From Saksenaea vasiformis B4078 (Eukaryota; Mucoromycota; Mucoromycetes; Mucorales; Saksenaeaceae), in the NCBI GenBank assembly GCA_000697055.1, contig JNDT01001467.1:58181-122180 (forward strand): a DNA stretch of 64,000 nt, read 5' to 3'. Below, piece after piece: positions 11,096 through 21,082 of this stretch. The notes beneath the pieces were generated by a model that did not search any database, was not told the origin of the DNA, and saw only the letters and a list, made by a program, of their open reading frames with translations. Position numbers and translations under genes: made by a program. How positions within the stretch are numbered: the stretch's first letter is position 1; every line of letters begins with the position of its first letter.

Positions 11096-12170
11096 CTGTT
11101 GACTTTTGTTGGCAATGTCAGGTTAAACGTTGAATCATCGACTACACTTCTTTTCATTTTCTCTTACGAGTCCGTCATGCTGCTGGACGCTCCTGTTTGC
11201 CTGTACAGTGTGTGTTGCGTGGGTTCAGCCAGAAATTACACACTGCACACATTTTAAAGCGGAGTCCAAAGTACATCTGCGCGTCAGCTGGTCTACTGAG
11301 CGAAGGTTTCTCGCGTTTTTGTAAACATGTCAAAGAAGTGCCATCTTTTTTTTTTTCCTTCCACTAGCAAAAAACCGCTTCTTCTAAAGTAGATAGTGCG
11401 TGCGTATAGTGTATGACCATACTAGATGAACAAACTCGGAGGATCCATATTGTAGAACCTCCTGGCCCTGGCGCAGAATATGTGCATGCATGGCGAACAT
11501 GGTATGTGCACGGTGATTACGCTTAAACTGGCGCAAGTTACGCACCAAACGAGACTCTCTATAGAATGCTATTTAAGAACCAAGATAAATTCCCCGAAAA
11601 ATAAAAAGATATGCAAACCATTTTTACACATATCTATGCATAGGATGCAAGGTCCTCTACGGCCAAAAGCATATGCGATCGCCGGAACAAATTTGATTTG
11701 CATCGTATTGCGTAATTGACATTCTATGTTACACATAGCTGCTCTGTATTGTCTTGGCTGATCGCTGCATCGACTTTCCGACCAATTTGAACCGATACAT
11801 CACGATCTCGAGAAGTGCCAAGCATCGCCTAGAATTTCGCTTAGACTGAGATCCCAAGAACCGAAAATCGATGGTCCTCTTGCCCGATACTCCTGTCATC
11901 GGCAAGGGACCCCAGACCGCTTGGCCTGCAGAAGGCCCATCTGACATAAAATAACATAGTGATGAATGAATGAAGAGGAGAGACATTCACTGTACTTCCC
12001 GCAAAAGGAAGAAAAGAGAGAGAGAGAGAGCATAGAGGCTGCTTGCGACCAAGCTGTGATAAGGCGAAAACTTTTTTTTGGCATGCAAATTTTGTGATTT
12101 TATGATCTTGTCAGATACGAATAGGAGTATTTTACAATAAAAGAGATAAAATAAAATAAAAAAAAGAAAA
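11096..12170. other. intergenic region
   Basis: No supported gene; only short open frames and a (GA) tract near 12016-12031. It probably carries the EMC3 promoter and the 3' end of the PPR gene. Confidence 0.5.
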
Positions 12171-15100
12171 CTAAGCTTTGTTCGTAGCATCAGTGATTAA
12201 GGAAGCGACGGCATCAACCACCTTGACCGGGAATTCTCTCGAGCGCATCATTGAGACTATCCTTTGTGCGTCGTCAAACTGCTGATTCTCTACGTATATC
12301 TTGACCATCGCTTCGTAGGTGCTTGGCTCCTTGACAATACCACCCTTGCTGGACTTGTGGTTCGGCATACGATCAAATATCTCTTCGGCTTTCTTCAGAT
12401 CACCTCGGGTGCCATGACCATGGATAAACAGATTTTCAATGTAAGCTGACGTTGGCCGTTCTTTTAACATCTCGTTATAGGTATCTTCGGCTGCAGTCAT
12501 ATCATTGTTGTCGATAAAGGTGTTCAGGATAGCTTGGTAAACCGAATCATCCGCCACAACACCAGCCTTCTTCATTTCGTTAAATACTGCCACTGCCGAC
12601 GGAACATCCCGATGAAGACAACCATAGGAATGGATCAGGGAGGCATAGTGCGAAGGACCAGGACGCAAGTCATTTCGCTTCATTTCACTGAGCATCTTGT
12701 GAGCCGTTACCATGTCATACGGCGGAATGTTGGCATAGGCTTCGATCAATAACTTGTACGTGTGGCCCGACGGCTTCAGATTGAAGTCCTTCGATAATTG
12801 ATAGTAAGAAAGTGCCTTCTCGCGGTTTTGTTGTTTTTGAAGGTAGAACTGCATCATGGTGTTGTAAGCGCCGATACGTGGTTGGTAGTTGGGAGCGGTG
12901 ATCATTTCCTGGAAGTAACGGTTGGCTCGTCTTTCAGAGCTACATCGGACACAAGCAGAAATCACAGACCCGTACGTGATGGAGTTTGGTGTGATACCCG
13001 ATCCCTTCATTTCCTCAAACAAGTTCAAGACGTGATCGATCTTGCGACATTTGGAGAGGTGCGAGATGACCATGTTGTAAAAGTAAAGGGTTGGTCGCAC
13101 CTTGTGCTGTCTTGCCTCCTCGTAGATAGCCAATGCATCCTCGGACACATCGGGCGCCACCTTTGCACGCACACTCAAAAGAGAAGCATACGTATCAGCT
13201 TCAGGCACCATGTTCAATCCACGAATCTTGTTGTAGAACCTATTGCTCATCTCGAGGTCGTTCTTACGAGAATAGACGACGAGCATGGCATTGTAAACAC
13301 TAGCCAAACCACGTCGACGGACACCGCCTTCCAGACGTTTCAGAGATTCAATCGAGATATCATACATCTGCTTGGCCGCCTCCATATCGCCATGCTTTGT
13401 TGCCTCAGTGATTGAGTCACGTACCGCTCCTGGAGATGGTACAGCGCCGCTATCGACAATGGAACGCAAGATGCTCGTAGCCTCTTTGAAGTTGCGTTGC
13501 AGCGCAGCATCTGTCATTTTACCCGACTGGAGTTCGGCCTCGACCAACATCGCATTGGAAGCTTCTCCCGCTTCCTCCGTACCTGCCGTGAGCTGATCGC
13601 CTTCAAATTCCTTGGTCCAACGCTCTACACCTTCCGAATCGTGGTTCTTCTTGAAACGAGTCAACACGCGAATGTACAAGCTTGCATTTGGTTGGATATT
13701 CAGAGAACGCATATCTGCCAGCAGCATAAATGCACGCTCTCTGAATTCGTCCACAGACTCCAAGGTTTTGAAAAGCGAATTGTACATCAGTTTGTACGTA
13801 TCCTCCGGAACGTTCTTGATAAAGTCAGTCCAGCTTTCAGGATCTTGTCTTGTACGAGAGTACAACTCAATGAGCGACTGCGAGCTCTCACGGGTAAGAG
13901 GTGCCGAGTAATTCCACATGGTCCGCAAGATAGAGATGGACAAACGCAGATCGTCGACCTTCCTCACCAATTCGGTAGCCACATCCACCAGCGCAGAGGA
14001 GCCGCCAATATACTTCTCTCTAGCCTTCGAGGAAACAAGCGTTGTAAATGCATCGGCAGCCTTCTGTTTCTCCCCTAGATCGGCGTAGCTGAGAACGATG
14101 CTTCGACAAGTAAAAGCATCCACATCCATCCCATTGTCGTACAGATCCTTCGCGGCAGAGAATGCAGTGTCCGGTTTCTCTTGAGCCACACACGCGTTAA
14201 TGTAGTTCACGATGTAACCAGAATGTTCCTTGGCGATTCCCAGCTTCATCATTTTGTTGTAGGCGTCCGTTGCCTTTGTCAGGTCGTTATGGCGACTGTA
14301 GGACGACAAGAGGATACCGTACGTAATTGCATCGGGTGACGGCAGCTTTGATTCTGACTTGAGTCGCTGCAAAAGCTTGTCCACGTTGTCAAACTTGCCA
14401 TCGCTGCACCAGGTGCGAATCAATTTGTTGTAGGGCGCAATGGTAACGGAGACCTTGTCCTGAGGCATCTCCTTTTCCAAGAATTCCAACGCACGTGTGT
14501 GGTGACCAGCATCAATCTGCGCGTACACAAAAGCATTGTACACAAAGACAGCATCATGATGTGCAAGGCCCCATCGTACTTGTCTGTATTCTCTGAAACA
14601 TTCATCCACAGCTTCGATGTCGCCCGCTTTGCCGAACATATTCATCAGCATGGCGAATGTCATTGCGTTGGGTTTGACGTTATGCGACTGCTCCAGTTGT
14701 TCGTAGATATAGAGACCATCCTGTGTGTTTCCTTTGACAGACAATCCACGAAGTAATTTGTTGTAAACGCCAACGTCAAAATCGCCTGTCAGCTTCTCTT
14801 GGACAGCTTTGTCAAAGAGAGCAATGGCTTTTTCAAGATTGTTTTCGCCTTGCAATTCACCCAAATTCGAGACAGGTTCACCCGATCGAGTAATCTTGCG
14901 ACGGATCACCTGCACAAGTCGATTCACTTCGGTTTCGCGTTCGCACAACGATCGTATCAAACGAGCATATGTATGTGAGGTTGGTGCGACACCGTTTGCC
15001 AGCATATGATCGTAGACCTTCATCATCTGTGCGACGGTGCTGTTATCCTCATTGAGACTTTCATAGGCTTCCATAACAACTTCGTAAGTCTGAGGTGAGA

Positions 15101-15545
15101 ATGTAGCACCTTTACGTTGTGCTGCGACAAACTCTTCCACCACCATGCGAGGATCATGGGCAAGCGCAGCTTGTGAAATGCGGGAGTTAATATCCGCCGG
15201 GTTTTCTATACGTGCTACAGAGGCTTCACCCACAGAGACAGCATGGGCAAAGCGGGCCTGAGGTGGTTTTGGTAACTTGGACAGCGGCCAGCGACGGTGC
15301 GATTTCTGGAATGGAGTGAGTGGGTTGCTATCATGATCTTGCTGTGGCTGCTGTTGTGGCTGGTATGTTTGTGTATAGGCACGACCGGTGGTGTAGGACA
15401 GTTTCCCGGCCGAGACATTACGAGCTTGTAACGAAGTCAAGTAAGTGGAAGTCTTTGGTGCATGCGTTACAGTCAGTTGTTTTGAGATCACGCCCTGGCG
15501 TGCAACAGTGTTGACAAATGCCGATGTTCCTTTTACACCGTACAT
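12171..15545 (-). CDS. large pentatricopeptide repeat (PPR) protein, probably mitochondrial
   Basis: PPR proteins bind organellar RNA sequence-specifically and act in its processing, stability or translation. A single uninterrupted frame of 1124 aa. The N-terminus is basic and hydroxylated without acids (MYGVKGTSAFVNTVARQGVI), fitting a mitochondrial presequence. From about residue 150 onward there are many 35-residue repeats. Repeat starts include TYARLIRSL, VYNKLLRGL, TFAMLMNMFGKAGD, PYNKLIRTW, TYGILLSSYSR, VYNAMLVVYSRKNDL, FYNMVISHLSK, TYGSVISACVR, TYKLLIEAYA, HYASLIHSYG, VYQAILNTF and TYEAMVKIYVEN. A degenerate stretch between about residues 520 and 700 separates two repeat blocks. The absence of introns is unusual beside the neighbours. 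The exact orthologue is not assignable from sequence alone. Confidence 0.92.
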   Translation of the reverse strand: MYGVKGTSAFVNTVARQGVISKQLTVTHAPKTSTYLTSLQARNVSAGKLSYTTGRAYTQTYQPQQQPQQDHDSNPLTPFQKSHRRWPLSKLPKPPQARFAHAVSVGEASVARIENPADINSRISQAALAHDPRMVVEEFVAAQRKGATFSPQTYEVVMEAYESLNEDNSTVAQMMKVYDHMLANGVAPTSHTYARLIRSLCERETEVNRLVQVIRRKITRSGEPVSNLGELQGENNLEKAIALFDKAVQEKLTGDFDVGVYNKLLRGLSVKGNTQDGLYIYEQLEQSHNVKPNAMTFAMLMNMFGKAGDIEAVDECFREYRQVRWGLAHHDAVFVYNAFVYAQIDAGHHTRALEFLEKEMPQDKVSVTIAPYNKLIRTWCSDGKFDNVDKLLQRLKSESKLPSPDAITYGILLSSYSRHNDLTKATDAYNKMMKLGIAKEHSGYIVNYINACVAQEKPDTAFSAAKDLYDNGMDVDAFTCRSIVLSYADLGEKQKAADAFTTLVSSKAREKYIGGSSALVDVATELVRKVDDLRLSISILRTMWNYSAPLTRESSQSLIELYSRTRQDPESWTDFIKNVPEDTYKLMYNSLFKTLESVDEFRERAFMLLADMRSLNIQPNASLYIRVLTRFKKNHDSEGVERWTKEFEGDQLTAGTEEAGEASNAMLVEAELQSGKMTDAALQRNFKEATSILRSIVDSGAVPSPGAVRDSITEATKHGDMEAAKQMYDISIESLKRLEGGVRRRGLASVYNAMLVVYSRKNDLEMSNRFYNKIRGLNMVPEADTYASLLSVRAKVAPDVSEDALAIYEEARQHKVRPTLYFYNMVISHLSKCRKIDHVLNLFEEMKGSGITPNSITYGSVISACVRCSSERRANRYFQEMITAPNYQPRIGAYNTMMQFYLQKQQNREKALSYYQLSKDFNLKPSGHTYKLLIEAYANIPPYDMVTAHKMLSEMKRNDLRPGPSHYASLIHSYGCLHRDVPSAVAVFNEMKKAGVVADDSVYQAILNTFIDNNDMTAAEDTYNEMLKERPTSAYIENLFIHGHGTRGDLKKAEEIFDRMPNHKSSKGGIVKEPSTYEAMVKIYVENQQFDDAQRIVSMMRSREFPVKVVDAVASLITDATNKA

Positions 15546-16270
15546 TTCAAATAGTTAAAAAGAATAAAAGAAGAAGGAAGAAGAATACCAAGGTATCAAA
15601 AAAAAACAATAATTTTTTTCTAAAAAGGAAGGTTCGGGGGGAACAGTGGGTAGTCAATGAGTCAAAAAATTTGGGGCGGTGTTCACAACGTCTTCCGAAC
15701 GCAGGGGCTTTTATTCCGACCAATAATAGTCCAGACAGTAATTCATCTAAACAACATGCCAGAAAAAATAGTATACCTATATTGTTGTGTCTTTTTTGGG
15801 GGAATACTAGCAAATAAGGTAAGTTTCCCACCCATTATAAAAAGATCTGATACGTAGATCAAATCGATTGGTATCCATGGTTATAAAAAGAAGAAAAAGA
15901 ATCAACCTTCCAGAACATTCGATAGGATGAAGAATGATCCGTTGAATAGAAAATGACCTCATTACTTCTAACGATCTGTTCAGAGATCTGGTAAATGATA
16001 ACTATAGATGATGAATGGAAATAAAACCATCAGCTGACAAGCGGAATCAGATGTCTTTTGATAGTTCACTCATAAGAGGGGACCGAGCATATGTCGGACC
16101 GTGCGCTTGACTAAAATGCAGTCGGCTTCTGTCTCCGTTGGTGACTCTATTCAGAATCATCCATATTGTGTATTTCAATGTATAACGAACTTGTTTAAAA
16201 TAGAACCATGGTATAAATGCAACGTAGATTTCTTCTGCTCTCCATCGATAGCTTATTCTTTCCTTTTTTC
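15546..16270. other. intergenic region between divergent genes
   Basis: Lies between the divergent PPR (-) and GPI-protein (+) genes, so it should hold both promoters. Purine/pyrimidine tracts near 15560-15620; no gene seen. Confidence 0.5.
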
Positions 16271-16908
16271 ATGAAACTTTCTCTCGTGATCTGCTGTTAT
16301 TTTTTTTGGGCAACATCTGCATGCACAAATAACCAAGTGTAAGCGGCGAAAACTTTCCCGGCGAAACCGGAGGCCTGACTGATCGTGGCTGACCAGGTTT
16401 GAATTATGTATGCGAACAGCAAAAGGTGCCATTGATGCGTGTGGGTACACTGATTCTCTATCATGTGCTTGCTCTGCACAAAAACAGTTATTGGCATGTT
16501 ATTCCGAATGTGCTGGCGACGCACAAGCCTTTGGTAAAAAAAAAAAAAGGAGAAAAGAGAAACAAGCGGTTGTAGCTAAACGTGGTATCAGAATTGGAGG
16601 CAAAACAATTGGAAAAAGTGAAACAGAAATGTAATGTGCCTGGAGCAGAAACAGAAGCCAGTATAGACGAAAGTGGACAGCTGGCAAAGAAAGCGAAAGC
16701 CGCCTCTTTTGGCGACATACCTGTACCCATTCATGTCAATGCTCCACCCGGTTTGGGCAAATCGCATGCTGCTGCTGCTAATGATGAGACAGCGGATCGG
16801 CAAACAATGACGGAAGAAAGTCGTTCATTGTCATGGGCATCAGTACCGTTGGCATTCTCCGCTTGGTCTCTCCTGCTAACACTGTGCTGTACGGGATTCT
16901 CTTTATGA
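16271..16908 (+). CDS. GPI-anchored cysteine-rich secreted protein
   Basis: A predicted cell-surface protein of unknown function. Three exons: 16271-16338, 16397-16533, 16592-16908; introns of 58 nt each; 173 aa. A signal peptide (MKLSLVICCYFFWATSA) is followed by a compact domain with Cys spaced as in small fungal surface proteins (ACGY...SCACSAQKQLLACYSECAG). One further Cys (VKQKCNVPG) follows. Then comes a linker rich in charged residues and Ala. The C-terminus ends in a hydrophobic segment (VPLAFSAWSLLLTLCC) after a short polar stretch, as in GPI signals. Intron 2 contains a poly-A run; reading through it yields a spurious Lys-rich tail. Confidence 0.78.
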
Positions 16909-17498
16909 AGTGTCATTTTTCTTATGTGGTTAAAATAGAAAGAAACTGAGATTTAGACTTGCATGAAAATGTGAAAAAGTTAATGCAGCATTAAAAAGAA
17001 TAAATAAAAACGAAGAAAGAGGGAAAACGTGAGTTTATAAAACGGAAGTACCGGTAAAATGCCTGGGGATGTTCCTCATGAGTCTTCCCGGAGTTATTGT
17101 TGAAGGTAAGAAGAACTGTGAATGAATCCTATTTGGAAGTATCGCAGGCCGTTTCTGAGATCCCCGTTCATTCTCCATATCAGGCAATTCTTTCATTTGC
17201 TTCGCTACTGCATTGGTCGTTTGAAATAGCGAGACAGTGTTGAGATGCAACACGTTTACATACAAGGAGAATTTTTTTTGTTCCGAAATACCAAGGAACA
17301 ACGAGATAGACCAGTTCATTGTTTTCCATGTCGATCGATAGAGTTCTATTCAGTACTTCTCCCATCAAAAAAGGATCGACGTCCTCAACGTGACATGTCG
17401 GAGTTATGGTACGTACCACGGGATAAGGTTTATGGAAAAGAAAAAAGTTTACAAAAAAAGAAAAAGAAAAAGGGAAGAGGGGAGTAGTAATAATAATG

Positions 17499-18986
17499 TT
17501 ATTCAATGGACCATCGTCGTGAGTTTGATTTTTCATGTCCAATAGGTGTCATCGAATGGGTTGAACCGGATGTCGCTGTGGCATGCGAAACTGTAAAAAA
17601 AAAAAAAATTGGGTTAAACATGTTGTGATGCTATTTTAATCACAAAACTTACTGTGGTTCATCAAACCATGGTTAAAATTACGAAGACAAACAACCGCCA
17701 CGGGAACCGAGATCTAACAGGGATTTAGTTAATAGACCTTTGGCTTAGCAAAGCTTACCAGGATGAGAACCATGTCAACACATACTGAAAAGGAAATACA
17801 ACGTGAGGAATCAGGTAAATAAAATGGCAATCATTTGACTTACAGAAAAAGGTGAGAAAGGCTCTGGAACCCAAAAAGCGCGCTGGATCGGATGAAATTT
17901 GGACAAGTGTATAAATAAAGTACGCCATGCTCGCCATGGATAAAAGAATAAAGATATACATGTGTACTTTACGTTCACGCCGTAACTAAGATTGGATGTC
18001 AGTCACTACGATGATCTTTTTTTTTGGGTATCCTAGGTAACTTACGCCCCAATAAGCTAATACCAACATTGCCACGGATACAACACAGCTGAGTAGAATA
18101 TGTTCGATCAATTTCTTTATAATTGCAGACCTTGCATCGTCCGTTTTCGCTTCAGGCCACCATGCTACTATCAATAGAGCAAGGTACTGGACAGAAAAAC
18201 CGAGAAAGAAAAAGAAATCGAACTTGAGAAGCATCATGAAAATTTGGTACATTTTGTAACGATCTAAGAAAATATAAGAGCTTGTTCATCCCTTTTTTTT
18301 TCCTTTACCTCGCATTGCTAAATCAGCACCAATCTTTTTATAGATATGCCAACCAAACTCAAGGTATAGTTTGTAAGCCAAAAAGACAAACAACATGCTA
18401 CTGATGATCATGACGCATATCTGTGTAATTTCAGCCCATTTGGATGCATGATAATGGTCACCTAGGTATTGTAAAGCGAGACGTTCATAAGGATCGTTTG
18501 CGTTGAACAAGGTGGATGATTGATGGTATTGAATAACCGAATATGCGCTCATGCCTAACTCGAATGCGACCAGCGCAATTAATTGAATGGTATTCTTTTG
18601 GTAAATCTATAATAATAAGAAGAAGAATCGACGCAAGTGAGCGAGCGACGAATTCATAGTTTTTCAATATAGAAAAGCTTACGGCATCGATAACGAGAAT
18701 AACGGTGAAGACTTGGGCGATGATGAAGAGGACGAAGTAGACGAGTAATGAGCAAGCATTAGCGTAGGCAGTATTTTGATTAAGATTTTGTTGTCGAAGA
18801 ATAGCGATTTCAGCTTCCAGATAAGCAAAGATGGCAGCTTCAAAGGCAGTGGCGAGTATAGCCTGTACGACGACGTTGCAAAAAATGGCGCGTGTCCACC
18901 GTGATTCGCCAAACTATCAAAACCGTTGCTAAGCGGGGAAAGAATTCCGAGCGCAGTAGACTTACGACTCGTGAGATGATCCACAT
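17499..18986 (-). CDS. UPF0658 multi-pass membrane protein
   Basis: Belongs to the fungal UPF0658 Golgi-type membrane protein family; its biochemical role is not known. Eight minus-strand exons: 18986-18966, 18913-18683, 18606-18309, 18263-18046, 17985-17844, 17784-17759, 17713-17653, 17590-17499; 362 aa. All junctions keep frame. Family landmarks are the opening MWIISRVFGESRW, the helix pair around [41 protein letters not shown], and [20 protein letters not shown] in exon 4. [11 protein letters not shown] and CLRNFNHGL follow near the C-terminus. About seven hydrophobic helices are visible. The tail is short, polar and Ser/His-rich. One exon is only 26 nt. An upstream 5' UTR intron is possible because a good acceptor precedes the ATG. 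Confidence 0.88.
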
Positions 18987-19291
18987 AGGCTATAGATCAA
19001 AAGAGAAGGGAAAAAAAAGAGAAAAAATAAATAACGAAATACGAGAGGGGGTTAAGGTACACGCTGTAAGCTAGAATCTAATATAAAATAAGCATTAAAA
19101 TATAAAAAGAGAAAAAAAGGAAATTTACGTTTGTTGTTGTGTTTTGTGTGTGTTTTTTATTCGTTGTCGCTGTAATGGAATACCTCTTCTCAGTAATCAA
19201 GTGGAATGAGAGTACAAAAGGAGAATCAGTTCAGAAATGGCGTTTGGAGAAAAAGGGGGATAAACGGTGTTAAAACATGTAGTTCAGGGGG

Positions 19292-19331
19292 GAAAAGAAG
19301 AAGAAGAAGAAAAGAAGAAGAGAGAGAAAAG

Positions 19332-19372
<41 letters not shown>

Positions 19373-19376
19373 AAAG
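19292..19376. repeat. GA/GAA-rich purine tract
   Basis: Almost pure A/G on the + strand, including a run of about 13 GA units. It overlaps spurious charged frames on both strands. Confidence 0.9.
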
Positions 19377-19659
19377 CGAAAGAAAAAATATGTATTAACA
19401 AAAAAGAAAGCGAGGGGAGAGAAGAAGGAGAGGGGCGTGATTTCGTATAATGGTGCACAACACTCATCATTTTACAACTCAGTCAAGAAAACGTAACCGG
19501 TGCTCGTAAAAACTGAACAACTATTCAAACTTCACGTTAGTACAAACTTCTTGTGTTACCATAGATAATAATAGCTAACCTGCTTTGCAGCATGTTCATG
19601 AAGTTCCTCCGCTAAATGAACAGTCTTGTCTTCATTTTTCCTATCATTACAATGTGTAA

Positions 19660-19663
<4 letters not shown>

Positions 19664-19692
<29 letters not shown>
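19664..19692. repeat. (TC)14 microsatellite
   Basis: Uninterrupted TC units just beyond the 3' end of the chromodomain gene. Confidence 0.9.
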
Positions 19693-19697
<5 letters not shown>

Positions 19698-19714
19698 CCC
19701 TTTCTTATTATCGT

Positions 19715-21082
19715 TTACCAATCAACATAAACAACCAACTTATTGCCTCTTACTGATTGCACCGTTCGGATTTCTTTTATATCTTGCCAATTTATATTAT
19801 CCAACCAAATTGGTCCCTTGTCATAAGCCCAGACATAACCTTCTTTTTGAAGGCTCTCATCCAAAATAGCTGCATTTAACTTGAACTTCTTTGCCAATTC
19901 CAAATACTTCAAAGATGCTGACTTGCCTTGACGTTTTCTTCTCTTGGCTGTTGTTGTTTCATCTGCCTCGCTACTTTTCCTTTTCTTGAATATAGGTACA
20001 TTACTAGGACGTGAGCCCTGTTGGGACCAGTACTGTTCACATATATCAGGGCAATCCCTACATCGCAAGTAAGCGAAATCCGTGTTCCCCTTTCTTCCCC
20101 TTAAGATGCTTACTCATGAAGATTCTTTGCCGGTTCATTGGTATTTTCGCTCTCGTCATAACCAAACCATTTGACTTCATAGCTAACCACTTTACCCTAA
20201 TATACCTGTCATCAATGTCAAACCATTGCGACAACAGTTGTAACATACCCTAACAAGCTTATGATTATGGATAGCCTCCACTTCATAAACCTCTTCCACT
20301 TCCGCCTCTTCTTCCTCTTCCTGTTCGTCTTCTCTTTCTACTCCTCCTGCTCCTTCTTCTTCTTCTTCTTCTTCTTCTTCTTCTTCTTCTTCTGGCTCAC
20401 TTTCACGATTCCACGGCTCGTCCTGCTCATCATCATCATCATCATCGTCACTACTCTCATGATACGATGCTTCCTCCTCTTCAGATGTATCTTCATATTC
20501 CAGCTCTTCCTCATCGTGCTTTTTGGCTTGTCTTGGTAATTTTCTCCTCTGAGTAACGACCTTTTCCTTTTTTCTTGTTGTCTGAACAGGTTGCTTTGAC
20601 TTTACAACATCCTTTCCTTCCTCCTCCTCTTCCACTTCTTCTTCTTGTTCTTCCTCTTCTTGTTGTTGTTGCTGTTGTTGCTCTGTGTCTTCCTCTTTGG
20701 ATAAGGCAGATTCTTTTGTATCATCATTTTCACTGTCTGGGTCGTCTTCCCCTTGTCCTGCGGTGTCCACGTTCACCTCTGTCTCCTCTCTCGCGTTTGA
20801 ATTTTCATCCTCTTTATCACCGGAAGAATGGATAGAAGTAACTGATTTTATTTCTTCGACATCGTCCACTGACTCATTATCAGGCTCAACCTCATGAATT
20901 GCCGCTTCGGTTGGCGATTCATCCTCATTGTCGGGTACGGTAATCAACTCGCTTTCTTCCACAGATTTAGTACGTGTTACCGTGTCTTCGTCAGTTCGCT
21001 TTGCGCTTTCAGTTTCTATAGCTTGAGCAGAGGAAGGCTCCTCAGAGGATGATGGACTAGAGTCAACGGTGCTTCTACTCAT
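19715..21082 (-). CDS. HP1-like chromodomain and chromoshadow protein with long acidic N-terminus
   Basis: Likely a heterochromatin protein of HP1/Swi6 type that binds methylated histone H3 in the nucleus. Three minus-strand exons: 21082-20249, 20196-20114, 20057-19715; introns 52 and 56 nt; 419 aa. Residues 1-260 are disordered and very acidic, with Glu runs encoded by TTC/CTC microsatellites. The chromodomain starts at VYEVEAIHNHKLV. It continues across intron 1 as VVSYEVKWFGYDESENTNEP, so the three aromatic cage positions (Tyr, Trp, Tyr) are present, but the usual structural Trp of NTWEP is Asn. DCPDICEQYW closes the domain. A basic linker (KKRKSS, AKRRKRQ) follows. The C-terminal 60 residues (IKEIRTVQSVRGNKLVVYVDW) look like a chromoshadow domain. 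Confidence 0.85.
20354..20393. repeat. (TTC)13 coding microsatellite
   Basis: Encodes a Glu tract on the minus strand within the acidic part of the chromodomain protein; expected to vary in length. Confidence 0.9.

Noticed and set aside
19206..19496. 96-aa Lys/Arg/Glu-rich frame
   Set aside because: Translation of a GA-rich purine tract.
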